A stretch of DNA of 64,000 nucleotides, taken from Planctomycetota bacterium. GTDB taxonomy: Bacteria; Planctomycetota; Planctomycetia; Planctomycetales; Planctomycetaceae. A program made the translations under genes and the position numbers. The DNA is taken from the NCBI GenBank assembly GCA_023417655.1, contig JAEZFD010000044.1:1-64000 (forward strand), given 5' to 3'. Within the stretch, counting starts at the first letter, position 1. The number at the start of each line of letters is the position of its first letter. A model generated the notes under the pieces. That model was not told the DNA's origin. It saw only the letters and a list, made by a program, of their open reading frames with translations, and made no database searches. Shown here piece by piece: positions 8,003-16,281 of this stretch.

Positions 8003-8821
8003 TCAGTTTTTGCTTTGCTTGATTGCCTGCTTGATGGAGCTCAGGTCCACCTTGCCTTCACCGACAATGGGTAATCGCCCGTTGCGGATGTTGCGGGAAT
8101 CACAGAGTCGCTTTGCAGCATTGTATGTGTCGAGTCCATTGCTGCGGAGCAGGAAGACGACTGTTTCATTCACGTTGCCTGCGACCTGACTCATAATGTT
8201 CAGGAAGTCAGGATCGCTGACCATCTCCCCGGCGCGAATTGTTTTCGGTGGATCAAGATCATGCAGAACGATTGTCCCCTCAGCGCATTCGACGAAGTGC
8301 GGAGTGAAGTTGAGACCGGAGCCGCCGGGAAGGACTGTCACACGGGACTGTGAGGCTTCCTTGTTGTCCGACAGGCTTTTTTCCAGTTGAGCGACCTGTT
8401 CGACCAATCGCTTCTGCTCCTCCTGCATTGAGGCGAATGACTCACGCTGGGCAGGATCCAGTTCCGGAATGACAATCTGCACTTTCTGCAGTTTTTCGAG
8501 TTCCTGATTTGCCTGTTCGAGCTGGCGAGCCAGTTTCTCCAGTTCCTGTGCTCTGAGCTCCGCCTGCTGTCGAGTCTGTGCGGCAGCAGGACCAAGCTTC
8601 TCGTCGAGCAGCTTCTTAACCTTGGAAATGGCCTCCAGCTCTAGAGCGACGGCCTTTTCAATCTCTTCATATGCAGAAATGAGCGCGGCATCGCCTGTGC
8701 CCATCTGTTGTACTGTCACAGTCGCAATCATGAGCGTCAGCACGCCGATCACGCAGGCAACAATACTCAGAAAGGGAAACAGCGAAATGTCGTCGTCGTT
8801 TCCACTAGGACGGCGGGGCAT
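8003..8821 (-). CDS. ExbD-like coiled-coil membrane protein lacking the helix Asp
   Basis: The 272-residue product has the architecture of its neighbour: a short acidic N-terminus (GNDDD), one membrane helix (about 15-37, FPFLSIVACVIGVLTLMIA), a coiled coil (about 50-145) and a globular C-terminal domain of about 120 residues. The last part, with TVVFLLRSNGLDTYNAAKRL, resembles the periplasmic domain of ExbD/TolR. Where ExbD has the proton-carrying Asp in its F-I-D motif, this protein reads F-L-S, so it may not conduct protons itself. The gene lies 86 bases after the channel gene and 44 bases before the Asp-containing paralogue. I infer that the two form a heterodimer inside the channel pentamer. 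The ATG at 8821 is the obvious start. Confidence 0.65.
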   Translation of the reverse strand: MPRRPSGNDDDISLFPFLSIVACVIGVLTLMIATVTVQQMGTGDAALISAYEEIEKAVALELEAISKVKKLLDEKLGPAAAQTRQQAELRAQELEKLARQLEQANQELEKLQKVQIVIPELDPAQRESFASMQEEQKRLVEQVAQLEKSLSDNKEASQSRVTVLPGGSGLNFTPHFVECAEGTIVLHDLDPPKTIRAGEMVSDPDFLNIMSQVAGNVNETVVFLLRSNGLDTYNAAKRLCDSRNIRNGRLPIVGEGKVDLSSIKQAIKQSKN

Positions 8822-8907
8822 GGGGGTCTCCTGTTACCGCCAGAGCGACGCGAATCAGCTTTCTTTGGAAGGACTTGCAAGGGCTCTCGCAAGTCGTGGA
8901 ATCTGGC

Positions 8908-10512
8908 CTACCGGAACATGCCGAACCAGCCACGCGACTTTCCGTTTGAACCGTTGGTATGGGTTTCAACCTGTTGAATGACAACAGTCTGTTCTCCGAG
9001 TCGGGTCAAGACATCATTCAGACTGTTCAGTCCCTGTTCGAGCCCGGCGAATCGTTCCTGCAGAACCGTCTGGGCCGTGCTGAATGACCCGTTCACATCG
9101 TTCTGCATTGCTGATGTCTGTTCCGCAACTGTCGCGAGCACATGCTGAATACCGACGGCCGATTCGCTCATCAGACGCAGCTGTTCCTGCAGTTCTGCCT
9201 GCTGTGACAGTTGCTGCTGCTGCACTGTGGCAATGTGCTCGGCCTGCTGCTGCTGAAGGAACGACAGCTGTTCCGTCTGCTGCTGGTTCAGAGCGGCGAT
9301 GCTTTCCTGCTGTTGCTGCTGCATCTGCGTCGCGACGTGCTTCCAGCTTTCCGCCATCTGCATCGTCATCTTGCCGCCGAGGGAATCAAGTCGGGCAAGC
9401 CACTTCTCGAGTTCGGCGTGATGCGTTCCCATCGCGGCTTCGACCGCTTCGCGGAAGACTCCGGCACTTCCTCCGGATCCCCGCTCGGCACCGCCATCGC
9501 GACCATCATTCAGGCGGCGAAGGAAGTTCTCATTGCAGTACTCGTCGACTGCGGTGATCAGATCCTCTTCGCTTTTCTGCAAAGCAGAGGTGGGAATCTT
9601 CACGAACATACTGAGGACGAGCGCGAGCAGCGTGGTGTCGAACGCTGTGCCCAGTCCTGCGAACACGTCGTTCAGCGCGCCCTTCATGGCGGACATGTCA
9701 CCCGCCGCGGACAGGCTGGACGCGAGACTCGACACGGCCGCACTCACCCCGATCACGGTTCCGATGAACCCCAGAATCGGCAGCGACCAGATGAACACTT
9801 TGACGACGGTATAACTGCCGGCGACGTTGTTCGCGTCGATCGCTGACTGTGATTCCATCATCGTGACGGTCTCCGCAGCACTCTTCCGCACGCGGAAGTG
9901 TTCGATTCCGCGAATGACGCGGTTAATCAGGAAGCTCGCAGAGGACGACCCCGGCAGCGACCGGATGTGCCGCACGAAGTTGTTCAGCGACTTGACGGTG
10001 ATCTCTTCCGAGATTTCCGTCGGAAGCACGTCGAGCAGCATCGTTTCCTTCTGCCGTCGCAGAGCAAACCACTTCAGGATCAGAATGGCAACGGCCCAGC
10101 CGAAGAGGAATGTTGTCGCAAATGGCACCCAGCCCCGGTCCCAGAAGAGTTGGCCCAGCAGTCCGCCTCGCAGCGGCCATGTGACTGCGTACATCACCAC
10201 CGTGATGACTGTGCCCAATATTCCGCTACGCAGCAGGCTGATGTCACTCGAGGCAGATTCCCCTCCGAACGCAGAACCGGCTTCACTCGACTTGGAAGGT
10301 GCCTCGCTGGGGCCAGCTTTCGGAGTCACCTCCTCAACCGGTCCTGCCAGGGATGTGAAGTCAGGAAAACCCAGATTCGAAGATGACGGACTGCCGGGGA
10401 TCTTGATCGATCCATGGCAGTGAGGACATCGACGCGTCTTGCCAGCGAGCCCCTCAGGGATCTTGAGTGTCTTCTGGCAGTGAGGGCAGGCAACTTTGGT
10501 GTATAAGGACAT
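8908..10512 (-). CDS. MotA/TolQ/ExbB proton-channel protein with zinc ribbon and Q-rich tail
   Basis: The 534-residue protein starts with a four-cysteine zinc ribbon (Cys9, Cys12, Cys29, Cys32; two CPHC knuckles). After a Ser/Pro-rich linker come four hydrophobic segments (about 97-114, 129-148, 236-258 and 287-305). The last two carry the MotA/TolQ/ExbB signature: LPILGFIGTVIGV, then AGLGTAFDTTLLALVLSM. From about residue 350 the protein is a long helical tail with Gln runs (for example MQQQQQES), ending around residue 530. TolQ and ExbB are half this length; long tails are known from ZorA of the Zorya defence system. The gene heads the minus-strand operon with two ExbD-like proteins, which supports a proton-driven stator complex in the inner membrane. 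What it drives is unknown. Confidence 0.8.
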   Translation of the reverse strand: MSLYTKVACPHCQKTLKIPEGLAGKTRRCPHCHGSIKIPGSPSSSNLGFPDFTSLAGPVEEVTPKAGPSEAPSKSSEAGSAFGGESASSDISLLRSGILGTVITVVMYAVTWPLRGGLLGQLFWDRGWVPFATTFLFGWAVAILILKWFALRRQKETMLLDVLPTEISEEITVKSLNNFVRHIRSLPGSSSASFLINRVIRGIEHFRVRKSAAETVTMMESQSAIDANNVAGSYTVVKVFIWSLPILGFIGTVIGVSAAVSSLASSLSAAGDMSAMKGALNDVFAGLGTAFDTTLLALVLSMFVKIPTSALQKSEEDLITAVDEYCNENFLRRLNDGRDGGAERGSGGSAGVFREAVEAAMGTHHAELEKWLARLDSLGGKMTMQMAESWKHVATQMQQQQQESIAALNQQQTEQLSFLQQQQAEHIATVQQQQLSQQAELQEQLRLMSESAVGIQHVLATVAEQTSAMQNDVNGSFSTAQTVLQERFAGLEQGLNSLNDVLTRLGEQTVVIQQVETHTNGSNGKSRGWFGMFR

Positions 10513-10834
10513 CTCGTATTTCGGTTTGACGAGAACAACGAAGCTGTGGGCAACTACTGCTTTTCACGATCAATCTGAGTGACCGATTTTCGTCTCACTC
10601 AGTCGTTTCGATTGAATGCCAGAAATCATCTGACGAGCTCAATCGCGACAATTGCAGAATTCCGGTGAGACAGAAATTTTATTTCAGGTCTCAACCGTCG
10701 TCGATGCGATGGGGGCGAAATCTTCCCATCCATGGAGAATTCCCGGTGAAGAGAGGGGCGCATTGAAAGGTGGGGATTGAGGGTGGTGAATTCGCGCAAG
10801 TTTGCGGATCGTGCCCAGAATCTTGCAATAAAAA

Positions 10835-10871
10835 ACGAGACTGAACGCGGACTCGCGACGTTCAGTCTCGT
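10835..10871 (-). terminator. Rho-independent terminator of the PaaK-like gene
   Basis: A perfect 13-bp stem (ACGAGACTGAACG at 10835-10847, complement at 10859-10871) with an 11-base loop is followed, on the minus strand, by six T bases. It lies about 50 bases after the stop codon of the minus-strand gene 10924-12021. The remaining sequence between 10513 and 10923 shows no gene. Confidence 0.9.
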
Positions 10872-10923
10872 CTTGTGAAGTCACCGCCAACCCGAGGTCA
10901 GGCAATTCGGCGGGAATGCTAAG

Positions 10924-12021
10924 TTAGTAGACCCCGACAGTCGTCGTCTTGGCGAACTCGTGGAAGGGGCGCGTTCCGCTGATGCCGTCCCAGGGATATT
11001 TCGTGTGCGGCCGTTCCCGTTCTCCTTCGTCCCGTTCCATGAAGCCGGGGACGAACAATTCCTCCGTTAGCGTGTACAGCTTCACGCGTCCTGTCTCGCC
11101 GTAATCAACCACTTCGGAATAGTCGTTAAATTTAACGACCTCAATCGCCGCGCGGGGCTGTGGAGCGTAATAGGTGATCTTGTAATTGTCTGCAGGATCG
11201 AACGGCTTGCCGCAGGCGAGTCCCATGAGCGTGTTGCCGTAGGTCGGCGTGATATACACGTCGTCGCCCAGCAGTTCTTCTTTGCAGAAGCGGAACCACT
11301 GTGGAGTGAACTCGGTTCCCCCGGCGAAGATGCCCTTAATCCCGATTTCGGAAATGCTGGTCCCTTCGTCGATGAGACGCATGGCCAGTGCTTCCAGCAG
11401 TTTGGGCGTCGCGAACATGCACTTGATGTCGTGGCCGGCAGTCAGAATCGTATAGGCCTGGTCGATGACGTGAGCGGCATAAGCTTTCGCCCCTTCAGTG
11501 TCACCTTTCTTCAGCAGCTTCACGACCCAGCGGGGATCCAGGTCAACGCAGAAGCAGATACCGCCCCGGAACTGGCAGAGATGTTCGACGGCCAGGCGCA
11601 GACGACGCGGTCCGCTGGGGCCAAGCATCAGCCAGTTTGAGCCGCGCGGGAATGATTCGTCCGGCAGCGTCTTGGAGAACTCTTCGTAGTCAATCCAGTG
11701 ATCGTTCACGACGCAGCGGGATTTGGGAATCCCGGTCGTTCCGCCGGTCTCGAAGGTGTACTTGTAAGAGTCCTTCCACTTTTGCGGGAGGAACTTCGTG
11801 ACGGGACCCCCGCGCAGCCATTCATCTTCAAACAGCGGGAACTTCTTGAGATCGTCGAAGCAGTTAATGTCCTTCAACGGGTCGAAGTTGTAGCTCTTGG
11901 CCTGCTCCAGCCAGAAGGGGGCTCCGAGTTCGGGGTGGAAGTGCAACTGAACAATCTTGACGGTCTGTTCGTCGAGCTGTTTCCGTGCTTCGGCAACCTG
12001 CGCATCCAATGGTCCACTCAC
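10924..12021 (-). CDS. PaaK-like adenylate-forming enzyme
   Basis: The product resembles phenylacetate-CoA ligase-type adenylating enzymes, which activate a carboxylic acid with ATP and usually pass it to CoA. Evidence is the phosphate-binding loop TFETGGTTGIPKSR, the motif TPTYGNTLMG and GETGRVKLYTLTEE near the C-terminus. With 365 residues it is shorter than PaaK (about 430). I prefer the GTG at 12021, preceded by GGAAAGG at suitable distance, over an upstream in-frame GTG at 12048. The gene is transcribed alone and ends in a strong terminator, so context gives no hint of the substrate. The typical small C-terminal domain seems reduced, so release as an adenylate or transfer to another carrier is possible. 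Confidence 0.7.
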   Translation of the reverse strand: MSGPLDAQVAEARKQLDEQTVKIVQLHFHPELGAPFWLEQAKSYNFDPLKDINCFDDLKKFPLFEDEWLRGGPVTKFLPQKWKDSYKYTFETGGTTGIPKSRCVVNDHWIDYEEFSKTLPDESFPRGSNWLMLGPSGPRRLRLAVEHLCQFRGGICFCVDLDPRWVVKLLKKGDTEGAKAYAAHVIDQAYTILTAGHDIKCMFATPKLLEALAMRLIDEGTSISEIGIKGIFAGGTEFTPQWFRFCKEELLGDDVYITPTYGNTLMGLACGKPFDPADNYKITYYAPQPRAAIEVVKFNDYSEVVDYGETGRVKLYTLTEELFVPGFMERDEGERERPHTKYPWDGISGTRPFHEFAKTTTVGVY

Positions 12022-12213
12022 GATGTCGGCCTTTCCTGCAAACGGCACTCATTCTGGCGGATTCAACACGTCTGACTTTAGTTGACTTCAGCCGTGTCGG
12101 CGACCTCCCGAAGGAGGACCGGCCCCGACTGGTCCAGTTGTCGTTTGAATCATAAGCGGCCGGATGCGGAAACAAAATCGAGTCGCAGTACCGCGTCGCC
12201 TCTCAGGCAGTGT

Positions 12214-12810
12214 TCATTCAAGCGGTTGGGGTAATTGCCGGTAGGTCGTGCACAGACAACGGAATCCCAGTGACTCATAGAGGCGAACGGCCGGAACGTT
12301 ATCGGCGGTCACATCCAGCGACACCCGTTCCACTCCCACTTTTCGAAAACCACGCAGGGCTTTGATCATCAACGCCCGGCCCAGTCCGCGACCGCGATGG
12401 TCCGGGTGGATGCCAAGATTCTGGATTGATCCCAAGCGGGTGTTCGTCGCCAGTCCCTGAATCGTTCCGCAGCCTTGGGGGCTCAGGGTGTCAGGGGGGA
12501 CGTATTCAATCAGCCAGGTGGTCTCGGGAACGAAGCCCCGGTGAGAGGAGATTCCTCTCATCAGGTCTTCGCAACTTGCCTGCTGACCCAGACTGGGGAA
12601 CAGGAATCGATCCATTTCCTGACGAAAGCACTCATATTTGACCCGTGCGTGTTCGGTCAGCAGAGTCGGATCCCATGCCCGCCAGCGATACTCCGAGGTC
12701 AGTCTGGCGCGGCCGATCTCAGACTGCGTCAGATCAATTTCCATCCGGTAGCGTTTGAAATAGTGAGTCGCCATCAGCCGCTGCGGAGTTCGTAGGTTGC
12801 CGAAATCCAT
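12214..12810 (-). CDS. GNAT family N-acetyltransferase
   Basis: This 198-residue protein ends in a clear GNAT domain, which moves an acetyl group from acetyl-CoA to an amine. The acetyl-CoA loop is LGIHPDHRGRGLGRALM, followed by VERVSLDVTADNVPAVRLYESLGF, the typical last strand and helix. About 90 residues precede it, with many charged and aromatic residues, and are not recognisable to me. The ATG at 12810 is a plausible start. The gene stands alone between the PaaK-like gene (same strand, 193 bases away) and the divergent universal stress protein gene. The acceptor substrate is unknown. Confidence 0.8.
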   Translation of the reverse strand: MDFGNLRTPQRLMATHYFKRYRMEIDLTQSEIGRARLTSEYRWRAWDPTLLTEHARVKYECFRQEMDRFLFPSLGQQASCEDLMRGISSHRGFVPETTWLIEYVPPDTLSPQGCGTIQGLATNTRLGSIQNLGIHPDHRGRGLGRALMIKALRGFRKVGVERVSLDVTADNVPAVRLYESLGFRCLCTTYRQLPQPLE

Positions 12811-12907
12811 TCTAGACTGGAGAATGGGTTTCTGACAGGAATCGGAAATTTGTGCCGCCCGAACGGAGAATCCGAGACTTGCCGTGCAGCAACATTAAGA
12901 AATTATT

Positions 12908-12936
12908 ACAGTTCATTCTCCCACACACTGAACTGT
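12908..12936. promoter_or_regulatory. Inverted repeat before the universal stress protein gene
   Basis: Perfect 8-bp arms (ACAGTTCA at 12908-12915, TGAACTGT at 12929-12936) with a 13-base spacer lie 25 bases before the start codon, just upstream of the ribosome binding site. The position suits an operator or a leader hairpin. No factor can be named. Confidence 0.35.
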
Positions 12937-12961
12937 CTTCTTTGCGCTGAAGAGGAAAACA

Positions 12962-13405
12962 ATGGCTGCTTTTGCTCACGATGTGATTGTTGTTCCCGTG
13001 GATTTTTCTCCGGCCTCGGCTAATGGGATCAAAGTCGCACTGGAACTGGCGGGCGGAGATGTTTCCCGGCTCCGGCTGGTGAATGTCATGGCTCCTCTCG
13101 AGGCAATTTCTCCTGCCGCCGCATGGGGGCAGGCAAACGATGTGGAGCGAGCGGAGGCCATTAAAGCATTTTCCCGAGCGTATCTGGAACAGCAGGGGAT
13201 TCCAGAAGCAACGATCGATATTCGGCATGGTCCGCTGGGGTTGGAAATCACCGACTACGCTCGCGAGAAGAATGCGGATCTCATCGTGATTTCCTCGCAT
13301 GGCTATCACGGCTTCAAGCGGGTGCTGCTGGGATCGGTCGCCGAGACGATTCTGCGTCACGCCCATTGCGCTGTCCTCGTTTTGCGACGACAGGATGCCG
13401 AGTGA
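12962..13405 (+). CDS. Universal stress protein (UspA family)
   Basis: At 147 residues this is a standard single-domain universal stress protein, a small cytoplasmic protein that often binds ATP and is made under stress. The N-terminus has IVVPVDFSPAS, the usual first strand with Asp, and the C-terminal half has SSHGYHGFKRVLLGSVAE, which matches the nucleotide-binding G-x2-G...G-S motif, then CAVLVLR as the last strand. The start ATG follows AGAGGAAAAC, a good ribosome binding site. Its stop codon overlaps a GTG start of lpxK in the sequence GTGA, so the two are translationally linked. An inverted repeat precedes the gene. Confidence 0.9.
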   Translation: MAAFAHDVIVVPVDFSPASANGIKVALELAGGDVSRLRLVNVMAPLEAISPAAAWGQANDVERAEAIKAFSRAYLEQQGIPEATIDIRHGPLGLEITDYAREKNADLIVISSHGYHGFKRVLLGSVAETILRHAHCAVLVLRRQDAE

Positions 13406-14484
13406 ACGCGAACGATTGGCTCGACATCGTCACAGGCAAGAATCGGGATTGGTATGCGAGCCTCGCACGACTGGGGCTGGACATGGCCAGCGTTCCCTAT
13501 GGCATTGTGACGGAGTTGAGAAATCGTGCTTATTCCATGGGAGTCGTGCCCGTTCGCGGTGTCTCGGCTCCCGTGATTTCCATTGGCAACCTGACAGTCG
13601 GCGGGACAGGAAAGACTCCGACCGTCGCCTGGATGGTGCATCAGCTGCAGGAACTCGGGATGCGGCCGGGGATCCTGAGTCGCGGCTATCGCTCGCTGAA
13701 CGATGAAGAGAACGACGAGAAGCGACTCCTCGATTGTCTCTGTCCTGGTGTTCCACACATTCAGCAGCCGGACCGGTTCGCTGGAGCAATGAAACTTCTC
13801 AGTGAAACCACCGCGAACGTCATTGTGCTGGACGACGGCTTTCAGCACCGGCGTCTCCATCGCGATCTGGATCTCGTCCTGATCGACAGTCTTCAGCCAT
13901 GGGGGTTGAATTATCTGCTCCCTCGCGGAATGTTGCGGGAACGGGCAGCGGGACTGAGTCGTGCCGACCTGATTCTGCTGACCCGGTCTCAGCTTGTCAG
14001 CGAAGGAATGATTCAGAAGTTGCGGAAGCAGATTGCCCGCTGGACTCCCGCCCCGGTCCTCAGAACCCGATTTGAACCGACGGGCCTGATCGACGGTGCT
14101 GGAAACCGTTTTCCGCTCGAGGTTTTACAGGAACGCGTTCCGTACGCATTTTGCGGAATCGGAAACCCGGATGGTTTTCGAGCGACGTTACAGCCATTTG
14201 TGTCGTTGCCACCTGAGCGGTTTCAGGCCTTTCCTGATCATTTCCACTACAATTCGTTCGACCTGCTGCGTTTACAGAAGCAGGCACAGCAGCAGGGGGC
14301 CGATGTGCTGCTGACCACCCGAAAGGATCTGGTCAAGGTCCCCGTGCCGGGGCAGGGGGCAATGCCCTGTTGGGGGCTGGAAATTGAACTCGTTTTCGAA
14401 GATGACCCCGTGGAACTCCTGCGGCTCTTGAGGGTTGTTCTGCCAACGCCGGAAATTTGCACGCCCCAGTCTGCCCAGCTGTAG
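13402..14484 (+). CDS. lpxK: Tetraacyldisaccharide 4'-kinase (lipid A biosynthesis)
   Basis: LpxK phosphorylates the 4' position of the lipid A disaccharide at the inner membrane. The protein has the LpxK form of the Walker A loop, GNLTVGGTGKTP (GGTGKT at 67-72), then LSRGYRS and LDDGFQHRRLHRDLDLVLID, the DDGFQH block that carries the catalytic aspartate. I chose the GTG at 13402, whose bases overlap the stop codon of the universal stress protein gene (GTGA); an in-frame TTG at 13366 would add 12 residues inside that gene. At 360 residues it is slightly longer than E. coli LpxK. No other lipid A gene is nearby. Its presence argues that this organism makes lipid A and so has an outer membrane. 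Confidence 0.9.
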   Translation: MNANDWLDIVTGKNRDWYASLARLGLDMASVPYGIVTELRNRAYSMGVVPVRGVSAPVISIGNLTVGGTGKTPTVAWMVHQLQELGMRPGILSRGYRSLNDEENDEKRLLDCLCPGVPHIQQPDRFAGAMKLLSETTANVIVLDDGFQHRRLHRDLDLVLIDSLQPWGLNYLLPRGMLRERAAGLSRADLILLTRSQLVSEGMIQKLRKQIARWTPAPVLRTRFEPTGLIDGAGNRFPLEVLQERVPYAFCGIGNPDGFRATLQPFVSLPPERFQAFPDHFHYNSFDLLRLQKQAQQQGADVLLTTRKDLVKVPVPGQGAMPCWGLEIELVFEDDPVELLRLLRVVLPTPEICTPQSAQL

Positions 14485-14693
14485 GGGCTGAATGGGTGCA
14501 GAAGGGAGATTCTTCCCTCTTTCCCTTGCCCAGACTCGCATCAACGCCGACAATACGCGATGAAGCGAATTTTCTCCTGATGTGCATCCATTTGCACGCT
14601 GGTGACTTCTTCTCCCCTTCTTGAGGGCGGAAGTTTGAATCGGAAACCGCTTCGCCCGCCATTATCTCCCGCCTGAATTAAGGTTTCCCGCGC

Positions 14694-16115
14694 ATGTGGA
14701 ATCCCATCCTCAATCGTCGTGATTTGCTGAAGCGCACTGGTCAGGGTTTCGGAATGCTCGGGCTGGCCAGCCTGCTGGGGGAAGAGTGTCTGCGCAATCC
14801 GGTGCAGGCCGCTGAATCTCCGATGGCTCAGAAGATGCCGCACTTCGCCGGGAAGGCGAAGCATGTGATTCACGTCTTCTGCAACGGCGGACCTTCGCAC
14901 GTTGATACCTTTGACCCCAAGCCGCTGCTCGCGGAATACGCAGGGAAAGAACTTCCCAAATCACTGCGCACTGAACGCAAAACTGGGGCGGCACTGCCGT
15001 CGCCATTCAAGTTTCAGAAGTACGGTCAGAGTGGAATTGAAGTCAGCGAACTGTTCCACCACACCGCACAGTCCGTCGATGACATGTGCATCATCCGCTC
15101 GATGAAGGCCGACGTGCCGAACCACGAGCCGTCACTGATGCTGATGAACTGCGGCGAAGCCCGTCTGGCTCGACCGAGTCTCGGCAGCTGGGTGACTTAT
15201 GGGCTGGGAACTGAAAACCAGAACCTGCCAGGCTTCATCGCCATGTGTCCGGGCGGTCTCCCGATTACCGAGAGCAATAACTGGCGAAGTGCGTTTCTGC
15301 CTGGGGTCTATCAGGGAACGTACATCGACACGAAGCACACTGAGATCGACAAGCTCATTGAGAACATCCGCAATGAGAAGATCACAACTGAGCAGCAGCG
15401 GGCTCAGCTTGATCTGGTGCAGGAGCTCAACCGTCAGCACCTTGCTCAGCGGGGAACCGACCCCGCGCTGGAAGCACGCATCCACTCGATGGAACTGGCA
15501 TACCGCATGCAGATGGAAGCGGCCGAAGCCTTCGACATCAATAACGAGCCGAAGCACATCCGCGAGATGTACGGGGAAGGTGTTCACGCCCGTCAGCTAC
15601 TGATTGCCCGGCGTCTGGTCGAACGGGGCGTCCGTTTTGTTCAGCTCTGGCACGGCGGCGGTCAGCCTTGGGATAACCACGACGATCTGGAAGTGAACCA
15701 TCGCAAGCTGGCGAAGCAGCTGGATCAGCCACTCGGGGCCCTCCTCAAGGACCTGAAACAGCGCGGAATGCTTGACGAGACTCTGGTGATCTGGGGCGGT
15801 GAATTCGGACGGACTCCGACGGTCGAACTCCCAACGCCGGGCTCCAATGCCGGGAAAATTAATGGTCGTGACCATAACCACTATGGCTTCACGGTCTTCA
15901 TGGCCGGGGGCGGAGTGAAGGGCGGTCACATCCACGGGTCGACCGACGAATTCGGGTTCCAGGCGACGGAGAACCCGGTGCATGTTCACGACTTGCAGGC
16001 GACAATTTTGAAACTCCTCGGATTCGATCACGAGAAGCTGACCTATCGGTTCGCAGGTCGCGACTTCCGTCTGACCGATGTTCACGGATCGGTCGTTGAC
16101 TCAATCATCGCCTGA
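14694..16115 (+). CDS. DUF1501 family protein, first copy
   Basis: DUF1501 proteins are abundant in Planctomycetota and have a sulfatase/alkaline-phosphatase-like fold. This 473-residue member starts with NRRDLLKRTGQGFGMLG, a likely Tat-type leader (RR followed by a hydrophobic stretch), so it is probably exported folded. Family blocks are HVFCNGGPSHVDTFDPKP, WGGEFGRTP, DHNHYGF and the final FRLTDVHGSVVDSIIA. The start ATG at 14694 has AAGG upstream at a rather long distance. A DUF1549/DUF1553 gene follows after 166 bases and a second DUF1501 gene after that, all on the plus strand. The biochemical role is not established for the family. Confidence 0.9.
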   Translation: MWNPILNRRDLLKRTGQGFGMLGLASLLGEECLRNPVQAAESPMAQKMPHFAGKAKHVIHVFCNGGPSHVDTFDPKPLLAEYAGKELPKSLRTERKTGAALPSPFKFQKYGQSGIEVSELFHHTAQSVDDMCIIRSMKADVPNHEPSLMLMNCGEARLARPSLGSWVTYGLGTENQNLPGFIAMCPGGLPITESNNWRSAFLPGVYQGTYIDTKHTEIDKLIENIRNEKITTEQQRAQLDLVQELNRQHLAQRGTDPALEARIHSMELAYRMQMEAAEAFDINNEPKHIREMYGEGVHARQLLIARRLVERGVRFVQLWHGGGQPWDNHDDLEVNHRKLAKQLDQPLGALLKDLKQRGMLDETLVIWGGEFGRTPTVELPTPGSNAGKINGRDHNHYGFTVFMAGGGVKGGHIHGSTDEFGFQATENPVHVHDLQATILKLLGFDHEKLTYRFAGRDFRLTDVHGSVVDSIIA

Positions 16116-16281
16116 TCATTCCTGTTTCGGACGGCAGGTGCCGGCGCAGGTTCGACCAGGGTAAGAAGTTCGCTGCCCCGGCACGGATGACTGAATCGAG
16201 GGACGATCAAGCGGGTTTCGACCACTGTCCAGAGCTGTCGCCAGAGCGGGGCTCTTCCTTCCAGCTGATGGCGGATGAAGC

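Noticed and set aside
9180..9330. CTG/CAG-type trinucleotide repeat
   Set aside because: It encodes the Gln-rich tail of the ExbB-like protein with mixed codons and interruptions; it is not a pure microsatellite.
6828..10512. Zorya defence system
   Set aside because: Only the channel and ExbD-like parts resemble ZorA/ZorB. No OmpA-like peptidoglycan-binding domain, ZorC, ZorD or ZorE is present, and no other defence gene is near.
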